A stretch of DNA of 64,000 nucleotides, taken from contig CM046349.1 in assembly GCA_025403435.1 (NCBI GenBank), forward strand, positions 20,668,004-20,732,003. Direction: 5' to 3'. The position numbers were made by a program, and so were the translations under genes. Under the pieces are notes generated by a model, which ran no database searches, was not told the DNA's origin, and saw only the letters and a program-made list of their open reading frames with translations. Position 1 is the first letter of the stretch. Every line of letters begins with the position of its first letter. The DNA is from Artocarpus heterophyllus (Eukaryota; Streptophyta; Magnoliopsida; Rosales; Moraceae). Positions 10,380-23,330 of the stretch are shown in pieces.

Positions 10380-13300
10380 CTCCGTCGCTTTGCTTTGCTC
10401 GCCGGCGTTCACCGTCACTCTCTTTTGCTCGCCGTTCGCCGTCACTCCTATTTGCTCGGAGTTCGTCGGCATTCCCCTCTGCCTCCCGTCACCCCAGGCT
10501 TGTTCCTCCCTGCCTCTGACTGCCTCTCGTCGCTCAACCGCCCTACTCCGCCTTCCGTCGCCCTATTTTGCCTATCCTGCCTCCAAGTCATAGCAGGTCA
10601 GCCTCCACACTACGAATTAGTTTTTGTTCTGCCCTATCCTTGCCTTGTTGTAATCTTTGCCATATTTATTTTATTTCAGATTTCAGATTTACCAACTCAA
10701 AAAAAATTTATTGTTGTCGGAGTTGCATCTTTGTATTAGGTGATTCGTTTGATTTCTAGCATCTACAGGAGTTATAGTAAGCGGAAAACGTGTATTTCCT
10801 ATAATATAAGGAAAAAATAAGTCCTTTTTTTTTTTTTCCTTTTGGATTTGGAAAACTTCTGTTCAATGACCTTGTTCGGGATTTCTGCGTGGGTCCTCAA
10901 ATACTGGCACTGACGCCTACACATGATTTCCTTTCGCCCTTTTTCTGATATTGATTACCTTGTACACCGGAAAGCTCTTGTAATTCTGTTGGTCTTTAAT
11001 CCCCGAAATTAATTTATCAAAATCTTAATTGTTGTCAGTGTTTGGTGAAGATAAATTGTACAGAAAAGTTTTTTTTTGGTTTGTTATTTTTTGTTTCCTG
11101 TGGAAAAGGGTATTGGAATTTAGCGGATATGCTTAGGCGCCGAAGTTGTAGCTGCTCCTAGATAATGCTTCCCAAAACTTTTTCTTTTTTTTTTTTTTTT
11201 TAATAGTTTTCACATTTTAAATATGTTACTAGACATAAATTTTAGTTCCAAACAGATCGGCTCCTTTGAGATGATTGATGTTCTAGTGATAGTGAATTCC
11301 CAAAGATTCAAATTGACACTGTTCAGTGCAAAGTTATATTTGGGCAAGGTATAGTCACTGTTAATTAGAAAGAACCTTGTAAACCTAGCAGGTGCACTCA
11401 CTTAAAAAAATTATTATAATTTGTTTATGTTTTTAATAAATTTAGTGAGTCCCCTGTTTCTCTTGCCAAGCCTCAGGCCCTCAAATGGGTCCTGAATTTG
11501 TAAGCTAACTACGAGTACATTCCTTTGAATAAATTTCTAAAGAAATTTTGCCACTCGAATGAGTTACTCGTATAGTTTCCTAGCTATTTTATAGGATTTT
11601 CTTTACTTCCACGTTGCATCAAGTAGTTGATGTTTTGTATCTAGTAGTTGATGTTAAAAGCAGATTTTATTAATTTACTGCCCTTTCTTGGTGGTAGCTT
11701 TATGATGGCATTAACATACCATGTACATGTATATTAGAGGCCATAATGGGTGTGATTAGCATATGATACTTAAATGTGTAAGAAAATTCAGTTCCAAATG
11801 GATAAACAAAAAATGGAAATGATGCGTCTGGAAGCCAGCCTTCTCCTGGTTCACCAAGATCGATCAACATCTGGTAGGAAAAAAAATCATGTCCTTTTCT
11901 CTGTTTGCCTTTAGTTTTTCACGAAATTAAGGTTTGAAAATGTATGGAAACAGAGGATTTGAAGAGGCGAAAAGCTTAAATCGGATTGTTAAGGGAGCTT
12001 TATAATCAGATTGCTAAAGTTCTTTGCAAATGCCTTGCACAGTATTACAGGTGAGGGGATCGACACTTTTTGAGGAATTTTCCTTTTTTAATTTCTCCAT
12101 TTCCAATTATGTATTTAGAAACTTGAAATCGTCTATTACATCCTTGACTGGCATGTATGTTGATTCTTTATAGATATGTTGGATTTTTCACCATTGAAAG
12201 TCAATAGTTTCACGAATGTTTCTATATATTAGTGAGTTAGCATGAATGATGATTTTATTTTGTTATATTTATTAGCTTTAAATTATGCGGCGGACAATTT
12301 GTACTTTTGTTTGGATGTTGAGGACCGCCTTATTGGTGAGTTTTTTTTTTTTTTTTTTTGTGTTTCTTGATAATATCAACCGTATAAGTGCAAAAATTGG
12401 ATTTTCTTTTATATGGATAGTTCCTGGTGTTCCAAAGTTAGGAGTAAGTCATTTTCAAGGATGCCTATGTCTGTTTCTTTTATAATGTTTTTTGTAGGTA
12501 CTAGTATTTTTTTTTCCTTGATGCTAAACACTTAAAGGTTTTTTTTTTTTTTTTTGATAGAATTATGCTATTTTTTTTACTCTGAATAGACTGATTTCAT
12601 TTTTGATATTGATTTACATGTTTGGCCCCTAGAGGTGTACTTTCTTCCTCCACCAATTATAAAAGACGTGGATTGCAGCAATTCTTAAACTATCTGATGA
12701 AGGAATAGGAAAAAAACACCGAAGATGCTGTAGTGGAAATTGAAGAAAATCCTTCAAATATAGATGACTTAGGCAAGTTCTACTCTTTGGTTCCTTTGAT
12801 TGATCACCCCCAAATAAATGAAAGAAAATTTATCTGTCAAATTACATCCTTCCAATTCAATTAAAATTAGCTTTATATGTTGTTTCTTTAACAATATAGG
12901 AATTTCTTCATTAATCTTCTTCCCCTAATTAATGATGTATACCAGGGAACATCAGTATCAAGATCGGCGTGGTCATCTTTTTCTTTTATATATATATATA
13001 TATATGTTCTCCAAATGGAATCGAACCTTTTCCTCGAAAACGTTCTAAAAATTTAGTCATTTACTTATAGGTACATCCGCAAACCAACCAAGACTTTTCA
13101 GCAATTTGTAAAGGGTGAAATAGGTTAAAGGTATGAAGCAAAAGTAATTACTTTGTTGAGTAGAGTTTGATTTGTAATAGTATACCCCTAGCTGTTGCAA
13201 AATACTATACTGTGGTTCTGAAGTTGCAAAAGGCACTTCAAAGCTTGACCAAGACAAGTAGGCTTTGTTGTCTAAAATTGTTGTGCAAAACAAATTGTGC

Positions 13301-13710
13301 ATACGTAGTTAATTCTTATGGGTTGCCATGCTACGTTTTGAGCATTTTGTTGTGGCTGATATTCATTCAAATAAACCAACCACTATGTCTTTATGCTTTG
13401 AATAAAAGGCTTAACTACTATTATAGAGCTTTGCATATAGGATAGAGTTAATTTCTTTTTTCCTCGCTTATCTGGACAATGCAACTGTCAAGGAGCTTTT
13501 ACTTTTATAACTAGAGACTACATTTTTTAGACTACATATTTTTTCGAAGTACAGGTCAATGGATCTGGGAAACGCTTCAAACCATAACGAAGATCTGCAA
13601 CAACCTAGAGTAAACGGAAAGAAGAGAAAGAGCAAAATCATTAAACAAGGGACCGATGAGTGGGCTGGAGAACTTTTGAAGTTTAAGCTAGATTAAGACA
13701 ATTTTCTTTT
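10380..13710 (+). other. Possible degraded multi-exon gene, identity unknown
   Basis: A GC-rich block (10380-10600) resembles a plant 5' leader or first exon and holds three imperfect ~28 bp repeats of the TTGCTCGCCG...CGTCACTC type. Downstream are islands that look coding with splice-like borders. At 11799-11876 an ATG opens MDKQKMEMMRLEASLLL, followed by GTAGG. Near 12005-12053 a frame gives ELYNQIAKVLCKCLAQYY, then GTGAGG. Near 12275-12337 a frame gives NYAADNLYFCLDVEDRLI, then GTGAG. Near 12717-12771 a frame gives KNTEDAVVEIEENPSNIDDL. At 13561-13695 a Lys-rich C-terminus starts MDLGNASNHNEDLQQ and ends LLKFKLD, stop. Phases do not join cleanly and some frames have stops. It may be a decayed gene or contain further small exons. 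The family is not recognised. Confidence 0.35.
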
Positions 13711-14103
13711 TGAAGGGAAGATTTTGTAATTTTAGTTCATAATCGTTAATTGCTCTAGTTTTATGCATCTAACAATTAGTTTCTTCGAATTAAAAGTTAA
13801 GAAATTTTGTAATCTATTTGTATAATCTGTGATTTGTCAGATGAAACAAAATTTTTTTTATTGGGAAAATTTTAAAGTGCATAGGTTTTTTTTCCCTTCT
13901 CCTTTTGGTAAAGCTTTTCAGGTCGATCAACAAAAAAACAACGCGGAAGCTCTCCCTCATATGGCTGTCGATTTCTCGTCTGACGTCAATTACTGTCCAT
14001 GTTGCTTTAAAAGTGATGTGAAAGGATCTTCGTGTAGTAATGCTCTTATATCACATTAATTTAGAAGACATTCTTCAATATAATTTTTAGTGTAAATTTT
14101 ATA
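13711..14103. other. Spacer, no gene recognised
   Basis: AT-rich DNA after the last coding-like island. It could be a 3' untranslated region if that gene is real. A 76-codon + strand ORF at 13829-14059 shows no known domain. Confidence 0.4.
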
Positions 14104-14271
14104 TTTGCCATTCAAAGGTATGAAAATGGTCTATTTTTATATACACTATTTATTTTATGTTTTAATGTATAATTATTTCAAACCATCTTTGCCCTTCAAA
14201 AGTATAAAAATGATGTATTTTTATATATACTATTTCATTTTATGTTTCAATGCATGATTATTTCAAAGCAT
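14104..14271 (+). repeat. Two-copy tandem duplication, 84 bp unit
   Basis: Unit 1 (14104-14187) and unit 2 (14188-14271) both run from TTTGCC(A/C)TTCAAA to ATTATTTCAAA(C/G)CATC with roughly ten substitutions and no large gap. No coding role is apparent. Confidence 0.85.
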
Positions 14272-15270
14272 CGACCTTTTTTACCAAAACTTTACAACTT
14301 ATAAAAGCAAACTAAGAGGAAAAAAAAAGTGATCATCCACAAGATTAAAGAAAAATGATACAAGCAAAAAAATAATGCATCATGGAAAAAGAGGGACATG
14401 CATGGATTATTACTACTGAAGGATTGAAAAACGATATGACATGGACCGCTGAAAACTTTAAAAATTAAAATAAAAGGCATCTGCAAGTGGTCCGAAGAGG
14501 AGGATAATTACCCTGTTTGATATAGTGGTAGAAATCGTATAGTAATTGAAACCATGACTCAGTTATAAACAGTGTACAGCTCTCACATGCTACAGTAACA
14601 ATAAAAAAAATTATGACAATATAAAGCTCTCACATAATATAATAAAAATGATTCTAATAAACGGTTCCATTATTTTTCAAACACCACATTTAGTCTCATT
14701 TTACTGGACTAGTTCTACAAGTGCCAAAATAATATGGCTGAGTCACACCACGCGCACGGCGCGCGTGTGTGTGTGTGTAGGGCTTTAAGGACGGTTGGCG
14801 CGATGGTATGTTTCAGTTTGAAAGTATATGGCGTAAATGGGCATTTGAAATATGGATGTTATTGACCCATTACGCAACTTGCTCGTTCCACAATGATAGC
14901 GTCCAATAAGAACAGCATCGGCATGTACGTACAACTTTGTACCAACTTGTTATATCTTTAATTGTGGATAACTCAAAGCATTGCTATAGTTTTAGACCTT
15001 CACATGCCGAAGTTAAAATTAACATTGCAAAAAATTGAGTTTTACTCGCAGTATGAGATTTTGTTGTCGTTAATATACAATTAATCATAAACTTCAGTTT
15101 AATTTTTATCGTTATTAAAACTTTAAGCCATGAAGTTTTTAGTCTTTAAACTTAAATACCATATCAAAAACTGTTCATCACTCCTTTCAAAAAAAAAATT
15201 GTTCATCACTACAAAAAGCAGATGCTACAGTATAGCGAGGAAGGTAGGGAAGTTCTTGACTTTGTTATAT
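14272..15270. other. Spacer with a (GT)n tract and a possible small MITE
   Basis: A GCGCGCGTGTGTGTGTGTG tract lies at about 14760-14778. The segment from about 14512 (CCCTGTTTGATATAGTG) to 14692 (TTTTTCAAACACC) has short facing ends like hAT-type MITEs, but the match is short. Otherwise nothing was recognised. Confidence 0.45.
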
Positions 15271-16165
15271 TAATTATAAAGATTATTTTTATATTTACTC
15301 CTCAAACTTTGTTCCATTAGTACTATCCACTTCCATCGAACTTCGTTAGTTTTTTTGACGGTTTTTTACAAAACATTTTTATATTTTTTCCTTAAACTAT
15401 GTCACTAATGTTATTTTGCCCACATGACTTTTGAAATATGTCACTATGTCCACTAATTTTTTTGTTGTCAGCAAATAATCTCCTCCATCCAATTTTGTTC
15501 TGCTACAAGTCAAATTTTTTTTTAAAGCTTTGGGAGACAAATACCCAAACATAAAAAAGAGTTTAAGGAGAGAAAAAATAGATTAAGAATTAAAAAACAA
15601 GTTCAAAGAAAAAACATTATTTTTTACAATAGGTCATTACAACCACATAAAAGAGTTATAAGGAGAAAAACCCACAAAATTCCTTAAAAGAATAGAGCTT
15701 GTGAAGGTGTTTTTTTTTTTTTTTTCAAAGAACACATTATTTTAGTTTCTTGTAAAGAACCACTTCTTGAATTTTTTTTGTATTTGTATTTGAATGGCAT
15801 GTTGTAAAAAATATTCATATACAAGTTGTGGTATCTAGATTGCTTTGATATGGAGGTCTTGTGATGTTGGAAGAAAAATAATCAATTTATTAGCCGAAGG
15901 GAATTGAATGGAATGGGATTATTTGCTAACAAAAACATAAAAAGGACATAGTAATACATTTTGAAAGTCGAAAAATAACTTAAGTGACGTAATTTTAGAG
16001 GGAAAATATTCTGCAAAAAACTGTTCAAAAACTAACAGAGTTAAATGGAAAGGGAATATGTGCTAACGGAGCAAAATTTGAAAGAATTAAGTGATACATT
16101 TTAAAAGTTAAAGGATAAAGTGACATAGTTTAGGGACACATGTAAAAATATTCCTAATTATAATT
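15271..16165. mobile_element. MITE-like element with long imperfect inverted repeats
   Basis: The left arm (about 15271-15530) and right arm (about 15890-16165) align as reverse complements over roughly 230 bp with small gaps. Shared landmarks read from each end inward are TAATTATAA at the tips, then CTCAAAC/CTAAACTATG, CCATTAG/CCGTTAG, GTTAGTTTTT, ACGTCAC/TATGTCAC, TGTCC, and GTTAGCAAATAATC/GTCAGCAAATAATC. The ~350 bp interior is A/T-rich and has no coding capacity. The left arm lacks about 50 bp present in the right arm. Superfamily and target duplication could not be determined. Confidence 0.7.
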
Positions 16166-19100
16166 TTTAGTTGAGGAGTTACCTTACTTGCGTGGAGTGA
16201 ATGCATTCTTAATTTCTTTTAAACTCAATTATGTATGTTTACCAGAACTTTTTCCTGACAAATACCGAATTACTTAATTAAAGAAGTTAGGCAAGCAGGC
16301 CAACATATGTGCTATTGGTTGACAATTTTTAGCCTCAATATTAGTTCTTCCTACGATATTGAATCCTTTCCTGCAAGTAATTATTTCCTTTTACTTTGGA
16401 CATCGTCCCAAGCCATATATTTTATGTCATGCACACACAAACGTACGTGTGTATTTATGCCTCTTTTAATTTCGTATTTTTCCATGTGTAGGCTAGAAAT
16501 ACTTCGTTCAGATTCCATTAATTTCAAACTTATCTTTCTTGCTAGAAATGCATGAACGTATTAACACCCAAAGCCAAGTTTTATGTGCCATCATGTCCCC
16601 CCCAAAAGTTGTTTTTTCAAAGCATATCTTTTGAGTATACATTGGGGCCAGATGTAGTGGAGTAAACTGGAAAGTTTGTGTCAAAAGCATCGGGTTATTT
16701 GCTTAATTCCGTGTATACCTAAACTAAGAAAACGCATCTTTTTTTTTTTCTTTGCTTGAAAAAGAAATTAAAGCTCGATATCAAAGAAAAAGAATAAGGA
16801 TAGATCAACGGCTCATAAAATCAGACGAAGATCTACACGAGATTTCGGTGTTATTTTTAATGTTGCAGAACTTCTAATAATTAATTTCCCCTCCAACTAA
16901 TATTATGTTGTTGAAATTAAATAATTTGAATGCTAACTATTCCTTCTCATTATTCTATAAAAATTAGTTCAAAAAATTAAAACAACATGAGTAGTAATAT
17001 ATTTATTTGTCCATAAAAAATATAAACGAATTATATGTGAATATTACACATATATGTAGGCGTATATATTGTGCATGAGTGTATGTTATTTTATTTACTT
17101 TTACCACGAAGGCAATACTGTAGCTGATATAGCATCACAATTCAAATCTTACGAATAGTGCTCGACAGTCCGAATTTTTAGTTTTTGGAATTTGGATAGG
17201 TGTCTTTTGCCCTTGCCAATTATAGATTCTTGTAGCAGTTGACTCACTTTTGAAATATACTCTCTTTTCACTTTAAATCTTTTTAGCATTGGATTTTGGC
17301 TGGGAGGTTTCCAGAAGTCATATTCGGAGTTTATACGAAGGGCGCCAGTTTCAGCTCTCCTATGGGACCAAACCTATAGTTGTGATGCGTTACGAAAACT
17401 TTGTACTAATTATCTCCCCTCATCAATTATTAATTTAATACGTACATATCAGAGCAATATATATATATATATATTTATATATAATACGAACATGGATAGT
17501 AAGAGGTACGAGAACTTCGACTAGATAGTTGTTTGCTAGCATGATCAATTTTATATACACATATATATGTCATATTTAAACTAGTGGATCACTTTACAAT
17601 GAAAAGCAAATCAATTAGGCTAAGAATGACGTTTCCAAGTCTAAGATGCCATTGGCCTAGTTCATGCACTAGGACGGACCAAAAAATGAAAACGAAAAAA
17701 AAATAAATAAATCTGGAAGACAATATTCAAGGTAAAAGGGATCATATCAACATTGGAAGAGTAGCCAAACCAAGAAGCTTAACAATAACTCAAAGACTTG
17801 GGGTTTTCAACGGGGTGGAAAAGTATATATTTGTTAAGGAATAACGTGCAAAAGTTCTCTTCAATTTTTTTTTTTTACTTTTTTTGTTTTGTTTTGTTTT
17901 TTTTGTTTTTTTTTTTTTTGGCGTTAACTGCACAAACAAACTACTATATTTCGAGAGAGATCCACTATATCTAGCAAAATGGAGCTTAGCAATGTACTAA
18001 AAGAAAAACTTTAGTATGGTTTATCACTTTGTCTTAGCAATGTACTAAAAGAAAAACTTTAGTATAATTTATTGCTTTTTTTCTTTTTGGGCATGATATT
18101 TGTTCACGGCGGACCACCAAAAACCCTAGGGAGTTTTCTTGCCAGTACTCAATTCCATAATCAAGAATGTGAAAGCTTTCCTTATTTTGGTATCAAACAA
18201 TATCCAACCCACTTTCAAAGAAAAAAAACCAAACACACATATATTGCTCCTGACAGACACACATATTATATCACTATTTGTTCATACCATTTGCCTAAAA
18301 AACGGTCATGTTATTTCTCTCTCTCTCTCAGAATCAAACATGCACATTGCAACTTTTTGACCAAGGAAGTGGACTAATGTTTGTTACGTTTTTTTGTTAT
18401 CATTCTTCTCCGTTTGAAAAGAACAATTATACCTAATTCTATGCTCTTTTTTTTTTTTTTATCAATAGATCTTGTTGATTTTCTAGAAATAATTTGACCT
18501 TCTTTTTGAGTCTCAGTGCATGCACGCATATCATATCAATATATAAGAAGAAATTTTGAATTAAAAAAAAAAAGATAAATTAGAAATCCCCCCATATATA
18601 AGAAAAAAGTAATAAAAAAATCTATCAGGACAGATCACTTCTATACCACCTTTTCTTTCTTAAAGATGGAAAACATGATCATCTCTAAGGCACTTGCGAA
18701 TTCTTCAATTGGATGCTAGGGTTAGGTGAACAGTTGGTCGTTTATTTTGGTCAGTCAGATCAGTTGGGGAATTTCCTAAGTTGATGTATATTTTTGTTCA
18801 TTTTCCTTGCTTGTACGCAATTTTGTGTAGGTATTACATCGATAGAGAAGAGAAGATAACCACATGATTTGCATCCCAATACCCCTTGCAGTATTAATAC
18901 ATATATATTATATATCTATGATGTAATATGTGGGAATTTCTTATTTAAAAGGAAAAAAAGAGAAAAGAAATTAATGAAGGAAAGATTGAAAAAGGATTTC
19001 TTAACTGAACATTTGTCTCCACATACCTAAAATTTGGATTTGCCCAATCTTACCTGACAGGCTATATATGAAGAAATTAACAGGTGGGTCTATCAAAAAA

Positions 19101-20060
19101 TAAATAAAAATAAAAATAATTAAGTAGGTGGGAGCAAATCATCTTTAATTTGTTTTGTAGACATTGAAGGCACATATAAATTTACCTAATTTTAAACATA
19201 TACTGTTTCATAGTTATATATAAATATTTTAATTTGATTGAGCTACCTCGTTCAGCAATAAATTGGATGCTAAAACATTACCTACTGAGATTTAGCTCAC
19301 TGCGGCACAGGTAAGAAAGTGCATTTTCTAGTAAATTGTAAATTATTACATTAGTCTCACACACGCTAGGATGTTCATTGAATCCAATCAATCGATCAAA
19401 ACGAGTGGTCCAATCCAATCCAATCCACTTTTAGTGGATAACCGACTTTAATTAGATTGAATTGGTTGTAAATTCTTAAAATCTAAATTAGATTGGATTT
19501 GATGTTCTTTTTTTTTTTTTTTTTCAAAACAACTAATCCAATTTGATCCAACCTTGATATACATAATATATTAAAAACTATATGGGTAAATTGCCATGTT
19601 GGTTTCTAACCTTTCACAAAAGTGTTATTTTGATCCCTCCAACCTTTTTTTTTTTTTTAATTGAACCGATCCCAACCTTTCATTTTAGTTGCCAAAGAAC
19701 TATTTTAACTTATGTCTGTTAACTTTTATGTCATATGAGCCACACATGATTTCCTTAGTGAGGCATTTTAGTAAAATATTTGATATGTTTTAAGAAATTA
19801 AAATTAAAATATAAAAATAATAAAAAAATATCAATACAAATAAAAAAAAGCCTCGTGACCCCTCTCCCTCTCACCGCCATGCCCTCCGTTGGAGTTGCCC
19901 CCGACGATGCTAGATTTGTGACGGGACGACGGCGCTTGGGTTTGCGAAGAGACAGCACCACCTATGTGGTCTTTGTCATTAGAGGATTACAGATCTTTTG
20001 ACTATGGGTCACAATCTATCAAGGTGGGTTGCGATCTTTCACAGTGTTCTCGCGAAGAGG
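16166..20060. other. Long AT-rich intergenic region
   Basis: Only chance ORFs, poly-T/poly-A tracts (17868-17920, 18449-18460, 19508-19524) and TA microsatellites (17457-17475) are visible. A GC-richer block at 19850-20000 (with CGACGG words) just before the CACTA terminus gives a short ORF without recognisable domains. The stretch 19585-19760 (TAAATTGCCATGTTGGTTTC and onward) resembles one end of a MITE, but no partner was found. Confidence 0.5.
17985..18080 (+). repeat. Two-copy tandem duplication, 48 bp unit
   Basis: CTTAGCAATGTACTAAAAGA begins both units (17985 and 18033). The first ~33 bases are identical. The remainder differs at a few positions. Confidence 0.9.
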
Positions 20061-21285
20061 CATTATAAGAAACTGAGCTTTTAGTGATGACAAAAGTCAT
20101 CGTTAAAAGCCCGGATGTCATTGATAAATACTTTTTCACGACAACAAGTCGTCGCTAAAAGTTCATCACTAAAAAAATTTTAGCGACAACACAACAAATA
20201 TGTCATTGCTAAATCTTTAGGTCATGAATGGAACAAGATGACATCGTCAAGGACTTTTAGCGACGGCATTTTTGAAAATGTCATCACTAAAAGATTTTGA
20301 ATTTTTGACATTTTTTAAAATTTGACGAGTATGTCGTTACTAAAAATTTTCTGGCTTAGTTATTAGTGACGACATATCATCGTTAAAAGTTTTGCAGCTT
20401 AATTATTAGTGATGACATGTAGTGAGTAAAAGTTCTTGGGGTGGCTTTAGCGACATTTTTATAAATTATAAAATATATATTTTAATGCAATTAAATAATT
20501 AATTTTATTTTAAATTTATTTTTTTGAAAAATATTTTTTTATTTTGTAAAATTAATAGTGATTGAAATTGAATCAAATACGAACATAATTAATAGTGTAA
20601 CACAAAGTACGATGTACACTTCATAAAATAAAATAAAACATACTACAAAGACTAATAACAATTAAAAAGAAAATAAAAGTAGCACAAGTCTAATAATAAA
20701 CAAAATTTCTAATAATCTACGTTTACATTTTCTTCCTCTTCCTCTTCCTCTTCCTCATCAGCATGAGGGAATATAGACTCCTACAGTGGAGGTATGTTGA
20801 TAGTGATCTCATGGATGGTTTGCCTCAATTGAGTAACCAACTCCACGTTGTTTATGTGAGCCAGTTTTGCACCTTTAGAGACAACTGGGTATGCCCAGAC
20901 TGTGAACCAGATCAAGGATGTGGAACTGGAACCTGACTCTTTCTAACTTAGTCGAGGTCCCACTATTCGGTGACCCCTATGCATCCCCAGCACATCTATA
21001 AGTATGACGACCTCAATAATGGCAGGGGCTGAAGAGGAGGTTGCAGCCTGCGTTGCTTACGTTTATCTCTTTTGAATCATTTGGCCCTATAATTAAAAGT
21101 AGGGAAAAATTATTAATTAACAAATAAAATATTATAAGATAAGATTTTATTTAGAGAGACCTATATAGTTTACTTACATGTGCGACTTCCACAGCCTCAT
21201 TCACTTAGCCCCTATCTTGGCAAAAATGTTGAGTATGTGAGTTGTTGATCAAGGATTATGGCTAGCCTATCTCAGGGTTTATCTA
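20061..21285. mobile_element. CACTA (En/Spm) transposon terminus with subterminal array, truncated
   Basis: CATTATAAGAAACTGAG at 20061 is one base from the common plant CACTA end CACTATAAGAAA. From 20080 to 20460 the DNA is packed with direct and inverted copies of a TTTAGCGACGACAT-like word (for example GTCGTCGCTAAAAG, TTTTAGCGACGGCAT, TTAGTGACGACATATCAT). Such arrays bind transposase in CACTA elements. After an A/T-rich stretch comes a - strand coding remnant (20709-20900). At 21286 the element is interrupted by Copia LTR A, and part of it (21136-21285) reappears at 26081. The other terminus was not found. Confidence 0.75.
20709..20900 (-). pseudogene. C-terminal remnant of a CACTA-borne protein
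   Basis: On the - strand a frame runs VWAYPVVSKGAKLAHINN, through VTQLRQTIHEITINIPPL and an in-frame stop (about 20780), to ADEEEEEEEENVNVDY and a TAG at 20709-20711. The Glu run comes from a (CTT/CCT)n tract at about 20735-20757. Position inside a CACTA end suggests the last exon of a transposon protein. No domain name can be given from this fragment. Confidence 0.45.
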
Positions 21286-23315
21286 TGTTAGACATGTATG
21301 CCCTAAGGAGTGAAAATGTAATAAGTTTTTATAGACATTTTTATCAATAAAGAATTTATTTATTGTTTATATACCAAATCTTGTCCTCTTTAAGTTTATA
21401 TTTATTGAATGTATGTTAAGCAAACAATAGTCTAAGACTGTCGGTCTAAACCTTAAGAATTGGGCATATGATGGACAGATTATGTGGAAGACATGATTCT
21501 TAAGGTGATGGTCTAAATCGTAAGATCCACAATAGAGGGAATAAAGTTGGGTGCTTTATTTATATAAAGATTGTTATGTTGTCTATATCCCAATTGGGAG
21601 ATGGTTTGTCTTGGCCATCGGAGGTGGACTCCATGAATAGAAACATTGGCACGTTGTCATAGGTGATGATGTGTTGGATCGGGACATAAAGTGAATTGAT
21701 TTGGATTAATAATTTTGTCTCGTCAAATCGATTCACTTTAGACAATCATTTGTATTGTATCTTAATCCTAAGATGAATAGTAGGTCCGTTGTCTTGACTT
21801 GTGTCTTTAGATGTACGAAAGGGTGACACCCACATCTTAATAGTGGTATGCATGCCGGTATGTTGGAGGTATGACTCTTGATAGCGTATACTTGCTATTC
21901 ATAGTTATGGAATCCATAGCTCCTCTTTAAGAGTAGTGACATCCTCTTAGATGCGTTATCCTGTAAATAGAAAACTAGAGCACTCAACCATTTGGATACA
22001 TAGATGTAACCGAATGGTATACTGTCTTTGGATGGTAAGTTTTTTGATGGTAAGATAATAGAACGTAAGATAAAAATAATCAGAAAGGTAAGACAGAACT
22101 TGTCCTTAAGCCGATTATGGATAATCATATGGGGATACGATACACTATGATATGTCATGGAGACTTGGCTATACGGGTTTCGTAATTCTATGTAGTTCGA
22201 AAGTGCAACTCCAAGCTTTTAGTAGAGTAGCGTTAGAGTTGATAATTATGAAATGTATATCTGAGATATTGGGTTTCATAATTATCGGGAGCTTGAACTA
22301 TATAGGTCCATTTGGTCCCCTTTGCTAGCTCACAACATCCTGTAACGATACGACGTATTTTTCTAATAATTGGTGACTTATGTCAGATTTATCAAATTGG
22401 TTAAAATTTAGAAGAATCAGATAATTCATGTTTGTTTATTGGTTGAATTAATTTTGTAATAAAATTGATTCAAGATAAACTTGTTAAATTATTGGGATCG
22501 GATAATTCTTGTCTATTTATTGGTTGATTTAATTTTGGATAAATTAGATCAAGATAAACTTATAGAATTAATGGGAATTCATTTATTTTATTAGAGATTA
22601 TCTAGATAAAGTTGTTTTAATCAGATAACTTTTCTATTGGGTTATTTAAATTAAAACTGAGACTTTATCCTATAGAATCTCGAGTGAAAATAAAAGATTC
22701 GCTTAGATATTTTTTCGACAGTTTGGCTTGTCGATCCTCGTGTTTGGCCTGCCGATGGGGGTTGTTCGGCCTACCGATCATCCTGATCGGCCTGCTAATG
22801 AGCGAAAGATAAGATTACTGATTTTTATGCGGATCTTATCAGATATTGATCTGAATTTGATTTTGATTCGAATTTTGAGACCTAATCTGATAAGGACTGA
22901 CTCTAGACCCAACGTATTTAAATAAGGAGTAAGTCACATAAGTTATTAAGATCAATTGAGAGATTAAGAATGATACTCTGCTGGTAAGAATCTGAAAACT
23001 CCCTAAGAGCTCATGTTCACAAATCACAAACACTTGCTTTGGGTTCTCTTAATTTGTTGGAAGGAAATTCACCTGGTGAAGAGCTATACGCGTGAGCCTA
23101 TACTCACTCCGATCGTGGATAGAGAATAGCAAAGAAGACTAGTTAGTTGAGGCTCTTCTAGAACGTTACTTCTCATCACTGATTGCAGGAGCTTTTCGGC
23201 ATACAAAGGTTAGTAAGATCTGGTTAATTTATGCATATAGCATGTCAAACTTGTGTTTTAAAAAATACTCTCATGTAAAATTTTTAAAATTCCGCTGTGT
23301 TCTATTTTTTCAACA
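21286..23315 (+). repeat. Copia LTR A (5' LTR of the truncated element)
   Basis: It starts TGTTAGACATGTATGCCC and ends TTTTTTCAACA, 2030 bp, and is followed by a tRNA-Met-type primer binding site. It is homologous over its length to LTRs B, C and D. The TATA region has drifted to TATTTAAATA (22915-22924) where the others read CTATATAAAG. The U3 part carries CGGCCTGCCGATGG-like words (22745-22800). It is the most divergent of the four copies. Confidence 0.9.
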
Positions 23316-23317
23316 AT

Positions 23318-23330
23318 TGGTATCAGAGCC
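23318..23330 (+). other. Primer binding site of the truncated Copia element
   Basis: TGGTATCAGAGCC lies two bases after LTR A. It is complementary to the 3' end of initiator tRNA-Met, the usual primer of plant Copia reverse transcription. Confidence 0.9.

Noticed and set aside
19780..20001. 73-codon ORF in a GC-rich patch
   Set aside because: It starts in an A/T-rich stretch, lacks any domain and lies just outside a transposon end.
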